A stretch of DNA of 14,564 nt. It comes from an uncultured Bacteroidales bacterium. Its GTDB lineage: Bacteria > Bacteroidota > Bacteroidia > Bacteroidales > UBA932. The translations under genes were made by a program, and so were the position numbers. Below are positions 6,690-14,255 of the stretch, in pieces; position 1 is the first letter of the stretch, and each line of letters begins with the position of its first letter. The stretch spans positions 1-14,564 of the forward strand of contig CAMFRR010000005.1 of the NCBI GenBank assembly GCA_945982095.1, written 5' to 3'. The notes under the pieces were generated by a model that was given only the letters and a program-made list of their open reading frames with translations, had not been told where the DNA came from and ran no database searches.

Positions 6690-9251
6690 TTATTCTTTTT
6701 CTGAGCCGGTATTCTGATCGTTTACAGCTGCTGCATCAGTTTCATTTTCTTCAGCCTGGTTCTCAGCAGCCACAGGGGTCTCGTCTTCCTGCTTAGGCAC
6801 CACTGAAACTGCTGCAATGCTGTCCTTTTCCCTTATGCTTATGAGTTTCACGCCCTGGGTCGCGCGTCCTGCCACCCTGATGCTGTCCACAGCCATGCGT
6901 ATGGTAAGGCCGCTCTTGTTGATGATCATAAGGTCTTCGTCATCACGTACAGACTTGATGCTCACCAGTTTGCCTGTCTTGTCGGTGATATCCATGGTCT
7001 TGACGCCCTTGGCACCCCTCGAAGTTATGCGGTAGTCATCCGCCTGCGAGCGTTTGCCGAAACCGTTTTCGCTTACTGCAAGTATAGTCCTCTGCTCGAG
7101 GTCTTCTGCATCCAGATTCTGGCATATTACTCCTACCACCTCGTCATCATCCTCTATGCTTATGCCTTTCACACCCGCAGCGTTGCGGCCCATAGGCCTG
7201 ATGTCGCTCTCGTTGAAGCGTACACAGCGTCCGTTCCTTGCTGCCATCATTATCTCTGCGTTGCCGTTGGTCAGTGAGGCCTCGAGCAGGGCATCCCCAT
7301 CTTTGATGGTAACGGCATTGATGCCTGTCACCCTGATATTGGCGTAGGCTTCGAGTGTGGTCTTCTTGATTATGCCTCGCTTGGTGCAGAGTACCACGTA
7401 ATGGTTGCGTATGAAGTCATCGTTCTTTTTCAGTGAAGGCACCTTGATGTATGTCCTGATGGAATCGTTAGGGTCTATCTGGAGCACATTCTGTATGGCC
7501 CTTCCTTTGGAATTGCGGTTGCCTTCAGGGATTTCGAACACCTTGAGCTTGTAGCAGCGGCCCAACTCGGTAAAGAAGAGCATGGTGCTGTGCATGTTGG
7601 CAATGTATATATGTTCGATGAAATCCTCATCCCTGGTGGTCGAAGCCTTCATTCCCACGCCACCTCGGTTCTGGGTCTTGAATTCAGTGAGCGGAGTGCG
7701 TTTGATATAGCCCAGGTGGGATATTGTGATCACCACATCTTCGTCGGCATAGAAATCCTCAGGATTCCACTCGCCCTCGGCTGGCTCAATCACGCTGCGG
7801 CGCTCGTCTCCGAACTTCTCCTTGACTTCCATAGTCTCATCCTTAACCACCTGAAGCTGAAGCTCTTCGCTGACGAGAATCTTGTTGCAGTGCTCGATGA
7901 ACTGCATGAGCTCATTGTATTCGGCCTGCAGTTTCTCTCGCTCCAGACCTGTGAGGGCCTTGAGACGCATCTCCACAATGGCAGTGCTCTGGATTTCGTC
8001 AAGTCCGAACTCCGCCTGGAGCTGGAGTTTGGCGGCAGGGGTATTCGGAGAACCCTTGATTATCTCTATTACGCGGTCAATGTTGTCCTGTGCAATCAGC
8101 AGACCTTCAAGTATATGGGCCCTGGCCTCGGCTTTTGCCTTCTCAAACCTGGTGCGGCGCACGACCACCTCGTGGCGGTGTTTTACGAAGTTCTTGATCA
8201 GGTCCTTGAGGTTGAGGGTGTAAGGACGTCCGCCCACCAGAGCCACATTGTTGATGCTGAAGCTGCTCTGGAGTGAAGAATATTTGAAGAGGGTGTTGAG
8301 CACGACATTGGCGTTGTAGCCCTGTTTCACCCTGAAAATGATTCGTACACCCTTGCGTGAGGTTTCATCGTTCATGTAGGTGATGCCCTCGATCTTCTTG
8401 GACTCCACCATGGCCGCAATCTGGCTCAGCATGTCCTTCTTGTTGACCATGTAAGGTACCTCTGTAACAACAATGGTGTCGCGTCCCTTCTCGTCAGTCT
8501 CTATATTGGTCTTGGCACGTATCACCACACGTCCGCGGCCGGTCTCATAGGCCTCTTTTATGCCGCTTATGCCCTGGATTATGCCTCCTGTAGGGAAGTC
8601 AGGGCCTTTGATATGCTGCATGAGACCTTCAATGCTTATGTCCTTGTCGTCAATGTATGCGCAAATGGCGTCGCATACTTCTCCGAGGTTGTGTGGAGCC
8701 ATGTTTGTGGCCATACCCACTGCGATGCCGCTGGAACCGTTCACCAGCAGCAGAGGTATTTTGGTAGGAAGAACAGTGGGCTCGTCGAAACGCTCGTCGA
8801 AGTTCTTCACCATATCCACCGTATCCTTGTCAAGGTCATCCACGACAGCCGAGGTAATCTTCTCCATCTTGGCCTCTGTGTAACGCATTGCAGCTGCGCT
8901 GTATCCGTCCATTGAACCGAAGTTTCCCTGGCCTTTTACAAGGGGGTAGCGCATGTTCCAGTTCTGGGCCATGCGGACCATGGTGTCATATATGCTGGCG
9001 TCGCCGTGAGGGTGATATTTACCCATCACTTCGCCCACTATAGATGCTGATTTGACTGTTGCAACGGAGTTGTCCAGGTGGAGCTGGTCCATACCGTAAA
9101 TTACTCGTCGTTGAACAGGTTTCATTCCGTCTCTCACATCAGGAAGCGCACGGCTGACGATTACGGACATCGAATAGTCGATGTACGCGGATTTCATCTG
9201 GTGGTCAATTTCCACCTGCTCTATGCGTCCTGTCTTTACTTCATTCTCCAT
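6690..9251 (-). CDS. gyrA: DNA gyrase subunit A
   Basis: GyrA cuts and rejoins DNA so that gyrase (with GyrB) can introduce negative supercoils. The 853-residue length is normal. The N-terminal winged-helix domain has the DYSMSVIVSRALPDVRDG signature, the catalytic Tyr124 in AMRYTEAKM, and the quinolone-contact segment GKYHPHGDASIYD at 77-89. A coiled-coil tower follows. The C-terminal beta-pinwheel begins near residue 500 and carries the GyrA box as QNRGGVG (527-533). The box and six-blade pinwheel argue for GyrA rather than ParC, though pairs can be hard to split by eye. The last 35 or so residues are Glu/Asp/Asn-rich and disordered. The start is the ATG at 9251 (MENEVKTG); an in-frame TTG 30 bases upstream is less likely. 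Position 85 (Ser83 in E. coli) is Ala, while the Asp equivalent to E. coli 87 is kept as Asp89. Confidence 0.96.
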   Translation of the reverse strand: MENEVKTGRIEQVEIDHQMKSAYIDYSMSVIVSRALPDVRDGMKPVQRRVIYGMDQLHLDNSVATVKSASIVGEVMGKYHPHGDASIYDTMVRMAQNWNMRYPLVKGQGNFGSMDGYSAAAMRYTEAKMEKITSAVVDDLDKDTVDMVKNFDERFDEPTVLPTKIPLLLVNGSSGIAVGMATNMAPHNLGEVCDAICAYIDDKDISIEGLMQHIKGPDFPTGGIIQGISGIKEAYETGRGRVVIRAKTNIETDEKGRDTIVVTEVPYMVNKKDMLSQIAAMVESKKIEGITYMNDETSRKGVRIIFRVKQGYNANVVLNTLFKYSSLQSSFSINNVALVGGRPYTLNLKDLIKNFVKHRHEVVVRRTRFEKAKAEARAHILEGLLIAQDNIDRVIEIIKGSPNTPAAKLQLQAEFGLDEIQSTAIVEMRLKALTGLEREKLQAEYNELMQFIEHCNKILVSEELQLQVVKDETMEVKEKFGDERRSVIEPAEGEWNPEDFYADEDVVITISHLGYIKRTPLTEFKTQNRGGVGMKASTTRDEDFIEHIYIANMHSTMLFFTELGRCYKLKVFEIPEGNRNSKGRAIQNVLQIDPNDSIRTYIKVPSLKKNDDFIRNHYVVLCTKRGIIKKTTLEAYANIRVTGINAVTIKDGDALLEASLTNGNAEIMMAARNGRCVRFNESDIRPMGRNAAGVKGISIEDDDEVVGVICQNLDAEDLEQRTILAVSENGFGKRSQADDYRITSRGAKGVKTMDITDKTGKLVSIKSVRDDEDLMIINKSGLTIRMAVDSIRVAGRATQGVKLISIREKDSIAAVSVVPKQEDETPVAAENQAEENETDAAAVNDQNTGSEKE

Positions 9252-9278
9252 ATAAAATCTTTCAATACATAAAACATA

Positions 9279-9286
9279 CAAATTTA
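9279..9286 (-). promoter_or_regulatory. gyrA -7 promoter element (TAAATTTG)
   Basis: Read on the - strand, TAAATTTG is an exact match to the Bacteroidetes primary-sigma -7 consensus TAnnTTTG and ends 28 bases before the gyrA ATG, giving a leader of about 20 bases. I see no clear TTG at -33. Confidence 0.55.
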
Positions 9287-9304
9287 CGAAAATTATCGTA
9301 AATT
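9281..9304. repeat. Perfect 9-bp-arm inverted repeat in gyrA/clp divergent promoter region
   Basis: AATTTACGA (9281-9289) and TCGTAAATT (9296-9304) are exact reverse complements separated by 6 bases. The repeat lies in the 85-base gap between the divergent gyrA and clp starts and includes most of both candidate -7 elements. It could be an operator for a dimeric regulator, or simply two facing copies of a promoter sequence. Confidence 0.6.
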
Positions 9305-9306
9305 CG
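9299..9306 (+). promoter_or_regulatory. Candidate clp -7 promoter element (TAAATTCG)
   Basis: TAAATTCG differs from the TAnnTTTG consensus at one base and lies 30 bases before the clp ATG. It mirrors the gyrA element in the opposite arm of the inverted repeat, so the two promoters would overlap and could compete for polymerase. The support is sequence match and position only. Confidence 0.35.
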
Positions 9307-9336
9307 TGAACTTTTTAAATACAAAATCCGGACATA

Positions 9337-11622
9337 ATGCAACTCAAACTGAACGAAGAAGCCAATATCTCCGTGAGTTACAGCAGGGAAGAAGCACTGC
9401 GTACAGGCAATCGCGAGATAGGCCCCGACCACCTTCTTCTCGGCATTCTCAGACACAGGGAAAACTCGGCTTGCGAGATTCTCTCCGACCTGGGCGCCGA
9501 CCTCGACAAACTGAAACAGTATCTTGACCTCAAGCTCACAACTGAGGAAAACATTGCTTACTCCGAGCTGTCAAGCATATATTTTTCCACCACGGTACAG
9601 AACCTCTTTTCCATAACTTACCTGGAAACACGAAAGAGCGGCTGTTTCGTAAGTTCGGCCGTGCATATACTGCTGGCTCTGGCCAAGACCAGGGTGGGCT
9701 ACGGCATACATTATCTCGAGAACAGCTGCGACATATTCTACGACAATATTTTCGCCCTGATGCAGGAGAATTATCCTCCTGAAACCGCGGAGCCGGCTGA
9801 AGAGGAAGCCCAGCCCCGCTACAGGAGCAGACAGATGCCCCCTCCGCCACCGGATCCGGGCATGATGGATGAGGACTTGGATCTGGAAGATTTCGGCACA
9901 AATCTCACGGAACTCGCGGCCCTTGGGAAGCTGGATCCCGTGGAGGGACGCGAAGAGGAGATTCAGCGTATCATACAGATACTCGGACGCCGGAAGAAGA
10001 ACAACCCTATGCTGGTCGGAGAGGCCGGCGTGGGTAAGAGTTCAATTGTGGATGCCCTGGCAATGAGGATAGCTTCAGGAATGGTGCCTGACGTGCTGAG
10101 GGACAAGATAATATACAGGCTGGATCTGGCTTCTGTCGTTGCCGGCACTAAATTCCGCGGCGAATTCGAGAAAAGGCTCAAGAACATTATGAATGAGATT
10201 GCCGACAGGGGCAATGTCATAATGTATATTGATGAGTTTCACACCATTGTGGGAGCCGGCAAGAGTGAGGGAGGCCTGGATGCTGCCAATATAATGAAGC
10301 CTGCCCTTGCGCGGGGAGAAATTCAGTGCATAGGCTCCACTACGGTTGAGGAATTTACCAAATACATAGAGAAGGACGGTGCTCTGGAAAGACGCTTCCA
10401 GAAACTTATGGTGGAAAAGACCGACTATAAGCAGACTATGGCAATCTTGCATTGCATCAAGGGTGCATACGAACAGCACCATAATGTGCTCTATACAGAG
10501 GAAGCCCTCGATGCCTGCGTGAAGTTGTCTGAAAGGTATATAAATGGACGCTGCCTCCCGGACAAGGCTATTGACCTTATGGATGAGGCCGGTTCAATGG
10601 TTCGCCTGCGCATGGGCCGCAAGACCGCTGAAATCGGGGTTGAAGATGTTGCTGCAGTCATTTCACGCATGACAGGAATTCCTGTGGGCAAGGTGGCCCA
10701 GAGCGAGAGCCAGAGACTGAGCAATATGGCCAATGTGTTGAAAAAGAGGGTGATAGGCCAAGATGATGCTATAGAAAAGATATGCAGGGCCATATGCCGC
10801 AGCCGTGCCGGAATCAAAGATCCGAACAGGCCTATTGGCAGTTTCCTTTTCTTCGGTCCTACAGGTGTGGGAAAGACCCTTCTGGCGAAGAGTCTTGCCG
10901 AATATCTCTTTGACAGCGCGGACAATATGGTGCGCATAGATATGAGCGAATATATGGAGAAGTTTGCAGTGACCCGCCTTATAGGCGCCCCTCCGGGTTA
11001 TGTGGGCTTCGATGACAACGGACAGCTCACTGAGCCAGTGCGTCAGAAACCTTATTGCGTGGTCTTGCTGGATGAGATAGAGAAAGCCCATCCTGACATC
11101 TTCAACCTCTTGTTGCAGGTTATGGATGAGGGCAGGCTTACTGACAGCCACGGCAGGACCGTGTCGTTCAGGAACACAATTCTGATAATGACTTCGAATA
11201 TAGGTTCGCGTGAAGTGGCGGAGAGGGGCAATGGAGTGGGTTTCCAGAGCAGCCTGTCAGAAGATTCAGGCTTCAAGAGCTCAATAATAGACAAGGCAAT
11301 GAGCCGTACTTTCCCTCCCGAGTTCCTGGGCCGTGTGGATGACAAGCTGTCGTTCCGCAGTCTGGACAAGGATGACGTGAAGAAGATTGTGGAACTTGAG
11401 CTCAAGCGCATCAAGAGCCGTGTGGCCGACTGTGGCTACGAGCTTGTTGTGTCAGCTCAGACCAAGAAAAAGATAATCGAACAGGGTTTTGACCCTAAGT
11501 TCGGTGCAAGACCTTTGCGCAAGGCCATATTGGAGATTGTAGAAGACCCTGTGTCCGAACAGCTTATACGTCTGCGTGGCCGCAAGTCGGCTTCACTGCA
11601 GGACAACAAGATAGTCCTCTGA
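9337..11622 (+). CDS. clpC: Clp protease ATP-binding subunit, ClpC-type lacking the M domain
   Basis: This double-AAA+ unfoldase feeds substrates to the ClpP protease. The Clp N-domain pair covers residues 1 to about 145, followed by a Pro/acidic linker (146-190). D1 has Walker A GEAGVGKS (228-235), a pore loop at KFRG (272-275), Walker B with D299/E300 and ERRF (351-354). D2 has Walker A GPTGVGKT (507-514), pore loop GYVG (554-557), Walker B LLDEIEKA (577-584) and sensor-2 GARPLR (723-728). VGF at 634-636 is placed like the ClpP-docking tripeptide, so it is a ClpP partner and not ClpB. Between VRLR (422-425) and the next helix at IGVEDV (433-438) there are only about seven residues, where ClpC normally has a coiled-coil M domain of about 65. 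The 761-residue length is thus closer to ClpA. Location beside gyrA and overall similarity favour a ClpC ortholog; naming it clpA-like would also be defensible. Confidence 0.88.
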   Translation: MQLKLNEEANISVSYSREEALRTGNREIGPDHLLLGILRHRENSACEILSDLGADLDKLKQYLDLKLTTEENIAYSELSSIYFSTTVQNLFSITYLETRKSGCFVSSAVHILLALAKTRVGYGIHYLENSCDIFYDNIFALMQENYPPETAEPAEEEAQPRYRSRQMPPPPPDPGMMDEDLDLEDFGTNLTELAALGKLDPVEGREEEIQRIIQILGRRKKNNPMLVGEAGVGKSSIVDALAMRIASGMVPDVLRDKIIYRLDLASVVAGTKFRGEFEKRLKNIMNEIADRGNVIMYIDEFHTIVGAGKSEGGLDAANIMKPALARGEIQCIGSTTVEEFTKYIEKDGALERRFQKLMVEKTDYKQTMAILHCIKGAYEQHHNVLYTEEALDACVKLSERYINGRCLPDKAIDLMDEAGSMVRLRMGRKTAEIGVEDVAAVISRMTGIPVGKVAQSESQRLSNMANVLKKRVIGQDDAIEKICRAICRSRAGIKDPNRPIGSFLFFGPTGVGKTLLAKSLAEYLFDSADNMVRIDMSEYMEKFAVTRLIGAPPGYVGFDDNGQLTEPVRQKPYCVVLLDEIEKAHPDIFNLLLQVMDEGRLTDSHGRTVSFRNTILIMTSNIGSREVAERGNGVGFQSSLSEDSGFKSSIIDKAMSRTFPPEFLGRVDDKLSFRSLDKDDVKKIVELELKRIKSRVADCGYELVVSAQTKKKIIEQGFDPKFGARPLRKAILEIVEDPVSEQLIRLRGRKSASLQDNKIVL

Positions 11623-11642
11623 TTGTAAATGCTTTAACGGGG

Positions 11643-11714
11643 GTCTTGGCCGGGTAGCCGTTCAGAGTCTTGGCCGGGTAGCTGTTCAGAGACCTGGTCG
11701 GGTAGCCGCGGAGG
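11643..11714. repeat. Three tandem 24-bp repeats in a convergent intergenic gap
   Basis: Units start at 11643, 11667 and 11691 with an exact 24-base period. The first two differ at one base (CGGGTAGCCG versus CGGGTAGCTG). The third is diverged but keeps the core TCGGGTAGCCG. The array fills most of the 99-base gap between the clp stop and the ygcG-like stop, and its third unit overlaps the hairpin at 11708-11741. No spacers are present, so this is not CRISPR. Confidence 0.8.
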
Positions 11715-11741
11715 AAGACGCTTACCAGCGTCCTCCTCCGC
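11708..11741 (-). terminator. Strong hairpin with the ygcG-like stop codon in its loop
   Basis: Arms 11708-11721 (GCGGAGGAAGACGC) and 11728-11741 (GCGTCCTCCTCCGC) pair over 14 positions with one mismatch, which is a G-U wobble in the - strand RNA. The 6-base loop contains the TAA stop (11722-11724) of the ygcG-like gene. No T-run follows on either strand, so it is not a textbook intrinsic terminator. It may terminate, protect the 3' end, or slow ribosomes at the stop. Confidence 0.5.
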
Positions 11742-12507
11742 CACCTCCGCCGAATGAACCTCCGCCGAAGCCGCCCCTGAAACCGCCTCCGAAGCCTCCT
11801 CCGCCAAAGGATGATCCGCCTCCGAAAGATGAGCCGTGGTTGCCCGGGATTATTATAACCCTGCGGCCACCGCCTCCGCCCAGAGAATCACCTCCGTTGC
11901 CTTTGTTGTTCTTGTCAAGGGCAACAATGATTATGGCGAATACTATTACTAAGAAAATCAGGAAGGCAAATATGGTAATGATTTCCCATATTGAGGGTTC
12001 ATCGTCATATGGACTGTGATATTCCTCATCAGCAAGTTTCATCAGCTTGAAGCAGGCGCTCCTGATTCCGCCATAGTAATCGCCTTCCTTGAAATATGGA
12101 ATGGCAATCTCATTCACTATCCTGTGGCAAGTGATGTCAGGAATCGCAGCTTCAAGACCGCGGCCAACGGCTATGAAAGCCTCGCCGTATGAATTTCCTA
12201 TCTTGGGCTTTACAAGGAATATCACACCATTGTCGTTCTCTTCAGAGCCCACTTTCCAGCGCAGACCCAGCTCTATTGCATATTGGTCTACGCTCATGCC
12301 TTCCAGATCGCTTACGGTCACAACCACAATCTGGTTTGAAGTGCTGTCTGCGAAGTCTACGAGTATCTTGTTGAGATCCAAAACTTCGTTGCGGCTCATG
12401 ATTCCGGCAAAATCATGAACCGCACCCTCTGTCGAAGGCTTGTCAGGAAATGCTGTTGCCAGAAGGCAGAAGCATAGCGTCAGGAATGATGTGACAAGAC
12501 GCTTCAT
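11722..12507 (-). CDS. TPM-domain (YgcG family) membrane protein with Gly-rich tail
   Basis: The 261-residue protein has an N-terminal signal sequence (about 1-20), an extracytoplasmic TPM domain (about 28-155, with VHDFAGIMS, the QIVVVTVSDLEG strand, and DNGVIFLVKP), a transmembrane helix (173-197), and a tail of Gly, Phe, Ser and Arg (203-261) ending GGRW. This is the standard YgcG-like layout. The biochemical role of bacterial TPM proteins is poorly known; plant relatives (TLP18.3) act in photosystem II repair and have been reported as acid phosphatases. The ATG overlaps the lemA stop by one base (TAATG), which implies translational coupling, and LemA-TPM pairs recur across bacteria. The Gly tail is encoded by GC-rich low-complexity DNA, and its last codons and stop lie in a strong hairpin. 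Confidence 0.88.
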   Translation of the reverse strand: MKRLVTSFLTLCFCLLATAFPDKPSTEGAVHDFAGIMSRNEVLDLNKILVDFADSTSNQIVVVTVSDLEGMSVDQYAIELGLRWKVGSEENDNGVIFLVKPKIGNSYGEAFIAVGRGLEAAIPDITCHRIVNEIAIPYFKEGDYYGGIRSACFKLMKLADEEYHSPYDDEPSIWEIITIFAFLIFLVIVFAIIIVALDKNNKGNGGDSLGGGGGRRVIIIPGNHGSSFGGGSSFGGGGFGGGFRGGFGGGSFGGGGGGGRW

Positions 12508-13106
12508 TATTCAAAACTGACTGTTGGAGCTGTAGCTGCAGCCTCATCAGCCTGGAAATAAGCCTTCTGGTCAAAGCCGCAGATATTGGCTACGATGTTT
12601 GCAGGGAACTTGCGCAGACTTACATTGTAGGCTTTCACAGCCTCATTGAAGTTGTTCCTCTCCACGTTTATGCGGTTCTCCGTACCTTCAAGCTGGGTCT
12701 GGAGTTCAAGAAACATCTTGTCAGCCTTGAGCTCAGGATACTCTTCACGTATTACCATAAGTTTTCCCAGGGCTGCGCTTATGTTGTTCTGGGCTTTCTG
12801 GTATGCTGCTATGGATTCTGCAGTGAGATTTGCAGGGTCTACAGTGACCTGAGTGGCTTTTGCACGTGCATCGATTACGTCCACAAGAGTCTGGTTCTCA
12901 TGTTTGGCATAGCCTTTCACTGTGTTGACGAGGTTTGGAATCAGGTCGGCACGGCGCTGGTATGCGCTCTCTACCTTGCTCCAGGATGAAGTCACCTTTT
13001 CTTCTCCTGTAACGAAAGAATTGTATTTGTTTACGCCCCATATTGCTGCCAGGACAACTACTGCCAATACTGACAGAAGTGCGATTGTATTCTTTTTCAT
13101 TTCCAT
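12507..13106 (-). CDS. lemA: LemA family protein
   Basis: This 199-residue LemA-family protein has one N-terminal transmembrane helix (about 8-26) and a long alpha-helical soluble part. Family signatures are VTSSWSKVESAYQRRADLIPNLV and GYAKHENQTLVDVIDARAKAT, then a C-terminal helix pair that includes NVERNNFNEAVKAYN and FPANIVA. LemA proteins are widespread in bacteria and their molecular function is not settled; the name comes from an antigen epitope. The ATG at 13106 gives MEMKKN, and an ATG two codons later (MKKN) is equally credible. The stop overlaps the start of the TPM gene, and the FISUMP lipoprotein gene ends 18 bases upstream, so I infer a three-gene envelope operon. Confidence 0.92.
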   Translation of the reverse strand: MEMKKNTIALLSVLAVVVLAAIWGVNKYNSFVTGEEKVTSSWSKVESAYQRRADLIPNLVNTVKGYAKHENQTLVDVIDARAKATQVTVDPANLTAESIAAYQKAQNNISAALGKLMVIREEYPELKADKMFLELQTQLEGTENRINVERNNFNEAVKAYNVSLRKFPANIVANICGFDQKAYFQADEAAATAPTVSFE

Positions 13107-13124
13107 TGAACTTTTTATTGTTGT

Positions 13125-14153
13125 TTATTTTTTGATACACCTTACGCTTATGCCCATGGTGTCTGTGTCTCCGCTACCTATCATAAGTACGTTGCTGTCC
13201 AGATTGATATGTCTGTATATGGCCTGGTTCTCATATTCGCTCCTGTCCGAAGTCCAGAACGCTGCCACCTCCATGAAGCCTTTGTATTTGAAGTCGTTGT
13301 CTACTGCCATGTTCACCCATCCGGCAGGAAGCGCGCAGAACAGAGGTTCGGCAGGTATTTTTATGTCGGGATTGTATGGCCACAGATCTGCTCCGTTGAA
13401 CTGTCCTTTCATGATGAATGAACCGCTGACCCCCTTGCATTGCTGGCCAACTGAATATGAAGCTTCAGGATTGAAATGGCCGGCAAGGGCCACGAAGTCT
13501 GCGTCAGAAGGCAGCTGCCAACCTTCAGGACAGGCCTTGCAGGCGTCCTCCCAGTTGTATATGCGTCCCCAAGGTATATCCATTACGCTGCTGTGGAATG
13601 GCATGCCAAGTTCCTCGTCCTTACCCGCATATGCCATATTGGTGCACATCCACTCAGTTTCTCCGAATTTGACGTATGGATAAGTCTTGCCGTCCCTCGG
13701 GTCAGTGAATTTATGCTGTGAAGGCACTTCGTAGCCTGTGTAGCTTTTCTGCTGATGTATTACATGAAGGGTGGCGTTGGAGCTGGCTGAGTAGTAGTCC
13801 GACTTGTCTTCAGGAAGTATGCTTATGGTCATGCTGTAGTCGCCGGGATCTGAAGGCATCTTCACATCGAATTCAAATATCTCTTCGGCTACATACGGAC
13901 GGTCCTTGATGGTGTCAGTCTTTTCGTTCAGTTTGTAAGAAAGGAGCATTTTGTTGCCCTTTGGGTGGCTGATACCCGAAACTTTGAACTTGACTACTGC
14001 TTCTGTGGGCTGGTAAAAGTCCACGTCTTCAACCTTTAGAGATCCGTCTAGATAGTTCTTGGTTGCAGTGGTTTCGTCTTTTTTGCACGAAAAGCAGAGG
14101 ACCATGACAGCTGTCAGGGCAAGAGCATGAATTATGTTGTAGTTTCTTTTCAC
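13125..14153 (-). CDS. Lipoprotein with C-terminal FISUMP domain
   Basis: The 342-residue protein starts with a lipoprotein signal ending LCFSC, with Cys23 as the lipidated residue; the following KKDE includes acidic residues. Residues about 35-135 look like a beta-rich, Ig-like domain. From about 150 to the end is a FISUMP domain (Fibrobacter succinogenes major paralogous domain): DPRDGKTYPYVKFGETEWMCTNMAY, then CPEGWQLPSDADF, an FWTSDR strand, and the terminal SVRCIKK. FISUMP domains occur in surface lipoproteins of Fibrobacteres and Bacteroidetes, with fold and ligand largely unassigned. It is the first gene of the probable operon with lemA and the TPM gene. Several Cys are in the C-terminal domain, so disulfides are possible outside the cytoplasm. 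Confidence 0.85.
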   Translation of the reverse strand: MKRNYNIIHALALTAVMVLCFSCKKDETTATKNYLDGSLKVEDVDFYQPTEAVVKFKVSGISHPKGNKMLLSYKLNEKTDTIKDRPYVAEEIFEFDVKMPSDPGDYSMTISILPEDKSDYYSASSNATLHVIHQQKSYTGYEVPSQHKFTDPRDGKTYPYVKFGETEWMCTNMAYAGKDEELGMPFHSSVMDIPWGRIYNWEDACKACPEGWQLPSDADFVALAGHFNPEASYSVGQQCKGVSGSFIMKGQFNGADLWPYNPDIKIPAEPLFCALPAGWVNMAVDNDFKYKGFMEVAAFWTSDRSEYENQAIYRHINLDSNVLMIGSGDTDTMGISVRCIKK

Positions 14154-14194
14154 TATGATATGAATTTAGTGATGTTTGTAATGTCAATAATCTG

Positions 14195-14202
14195 CAAAGA
14201 TG
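14195..14202 (-). promoter_or_regulatory. Candidate -7 element for the lipoprotein-lemA-ygcG operon (CATCTTTG)
   Basis: On the - strand, CATCTTTGCA matches the common Bacteroidetes -7 context TATCTTTGC except for the first base. It lies about 42 bases before the lipoprotein ATG. No other good candidate is visible in this gap on this strand. Confidence 0.45.
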
Positions 14203-14224
14203 CTAAAAATTATCCAAAATCCCT

Positions 14225-14232
14225 TACCTTTG
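14225..14232 (+). promoter_or_regulatory. apbE -7 promoter element (TACCTTTG)
   Basis: TACCTTTG matches the Bacteroidetes consensus TAnnTTTG exactly, is followed by the usual CA, and lies 23 bases before the apbE ATG, giving a short leader. It sits where the -33 region of the divergent operon would be, so the two promoters overlap. Confidence 0.55.
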
Positions 14233-14255
14233 CACAAATACTTTGCCATTGTAAT

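Noticed and set aside
7590..8276. Open frame of 228 codons on the + strand inside gyrA.
   Set aside because: It is antisense to the conserved gyrase coiled-coil and pinwheel region and shows no start signal or family motif.
9252..9281. TTG start extending GyrA by 10 residues (beginning YVLCIERFY).
   Set aside because: The ATG at 9251 gives the normal GyrA N-terminus, and the extension would overlap the likely promoter and start site.
11643..11714. Possible CRISPR array.
   Set aside because: The units are directly adjacent with no unique spacers, there are only three, and no cas gene is present.
11642..11880. Pro-rich + strand frame running from the 24-bp repeats into the antisense of the TPM gene tail.
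   Set aside because: The Pro run is just the complement of GGN codons for the Gly-rich tail; there is no ATG start and no independent evidence of coding.
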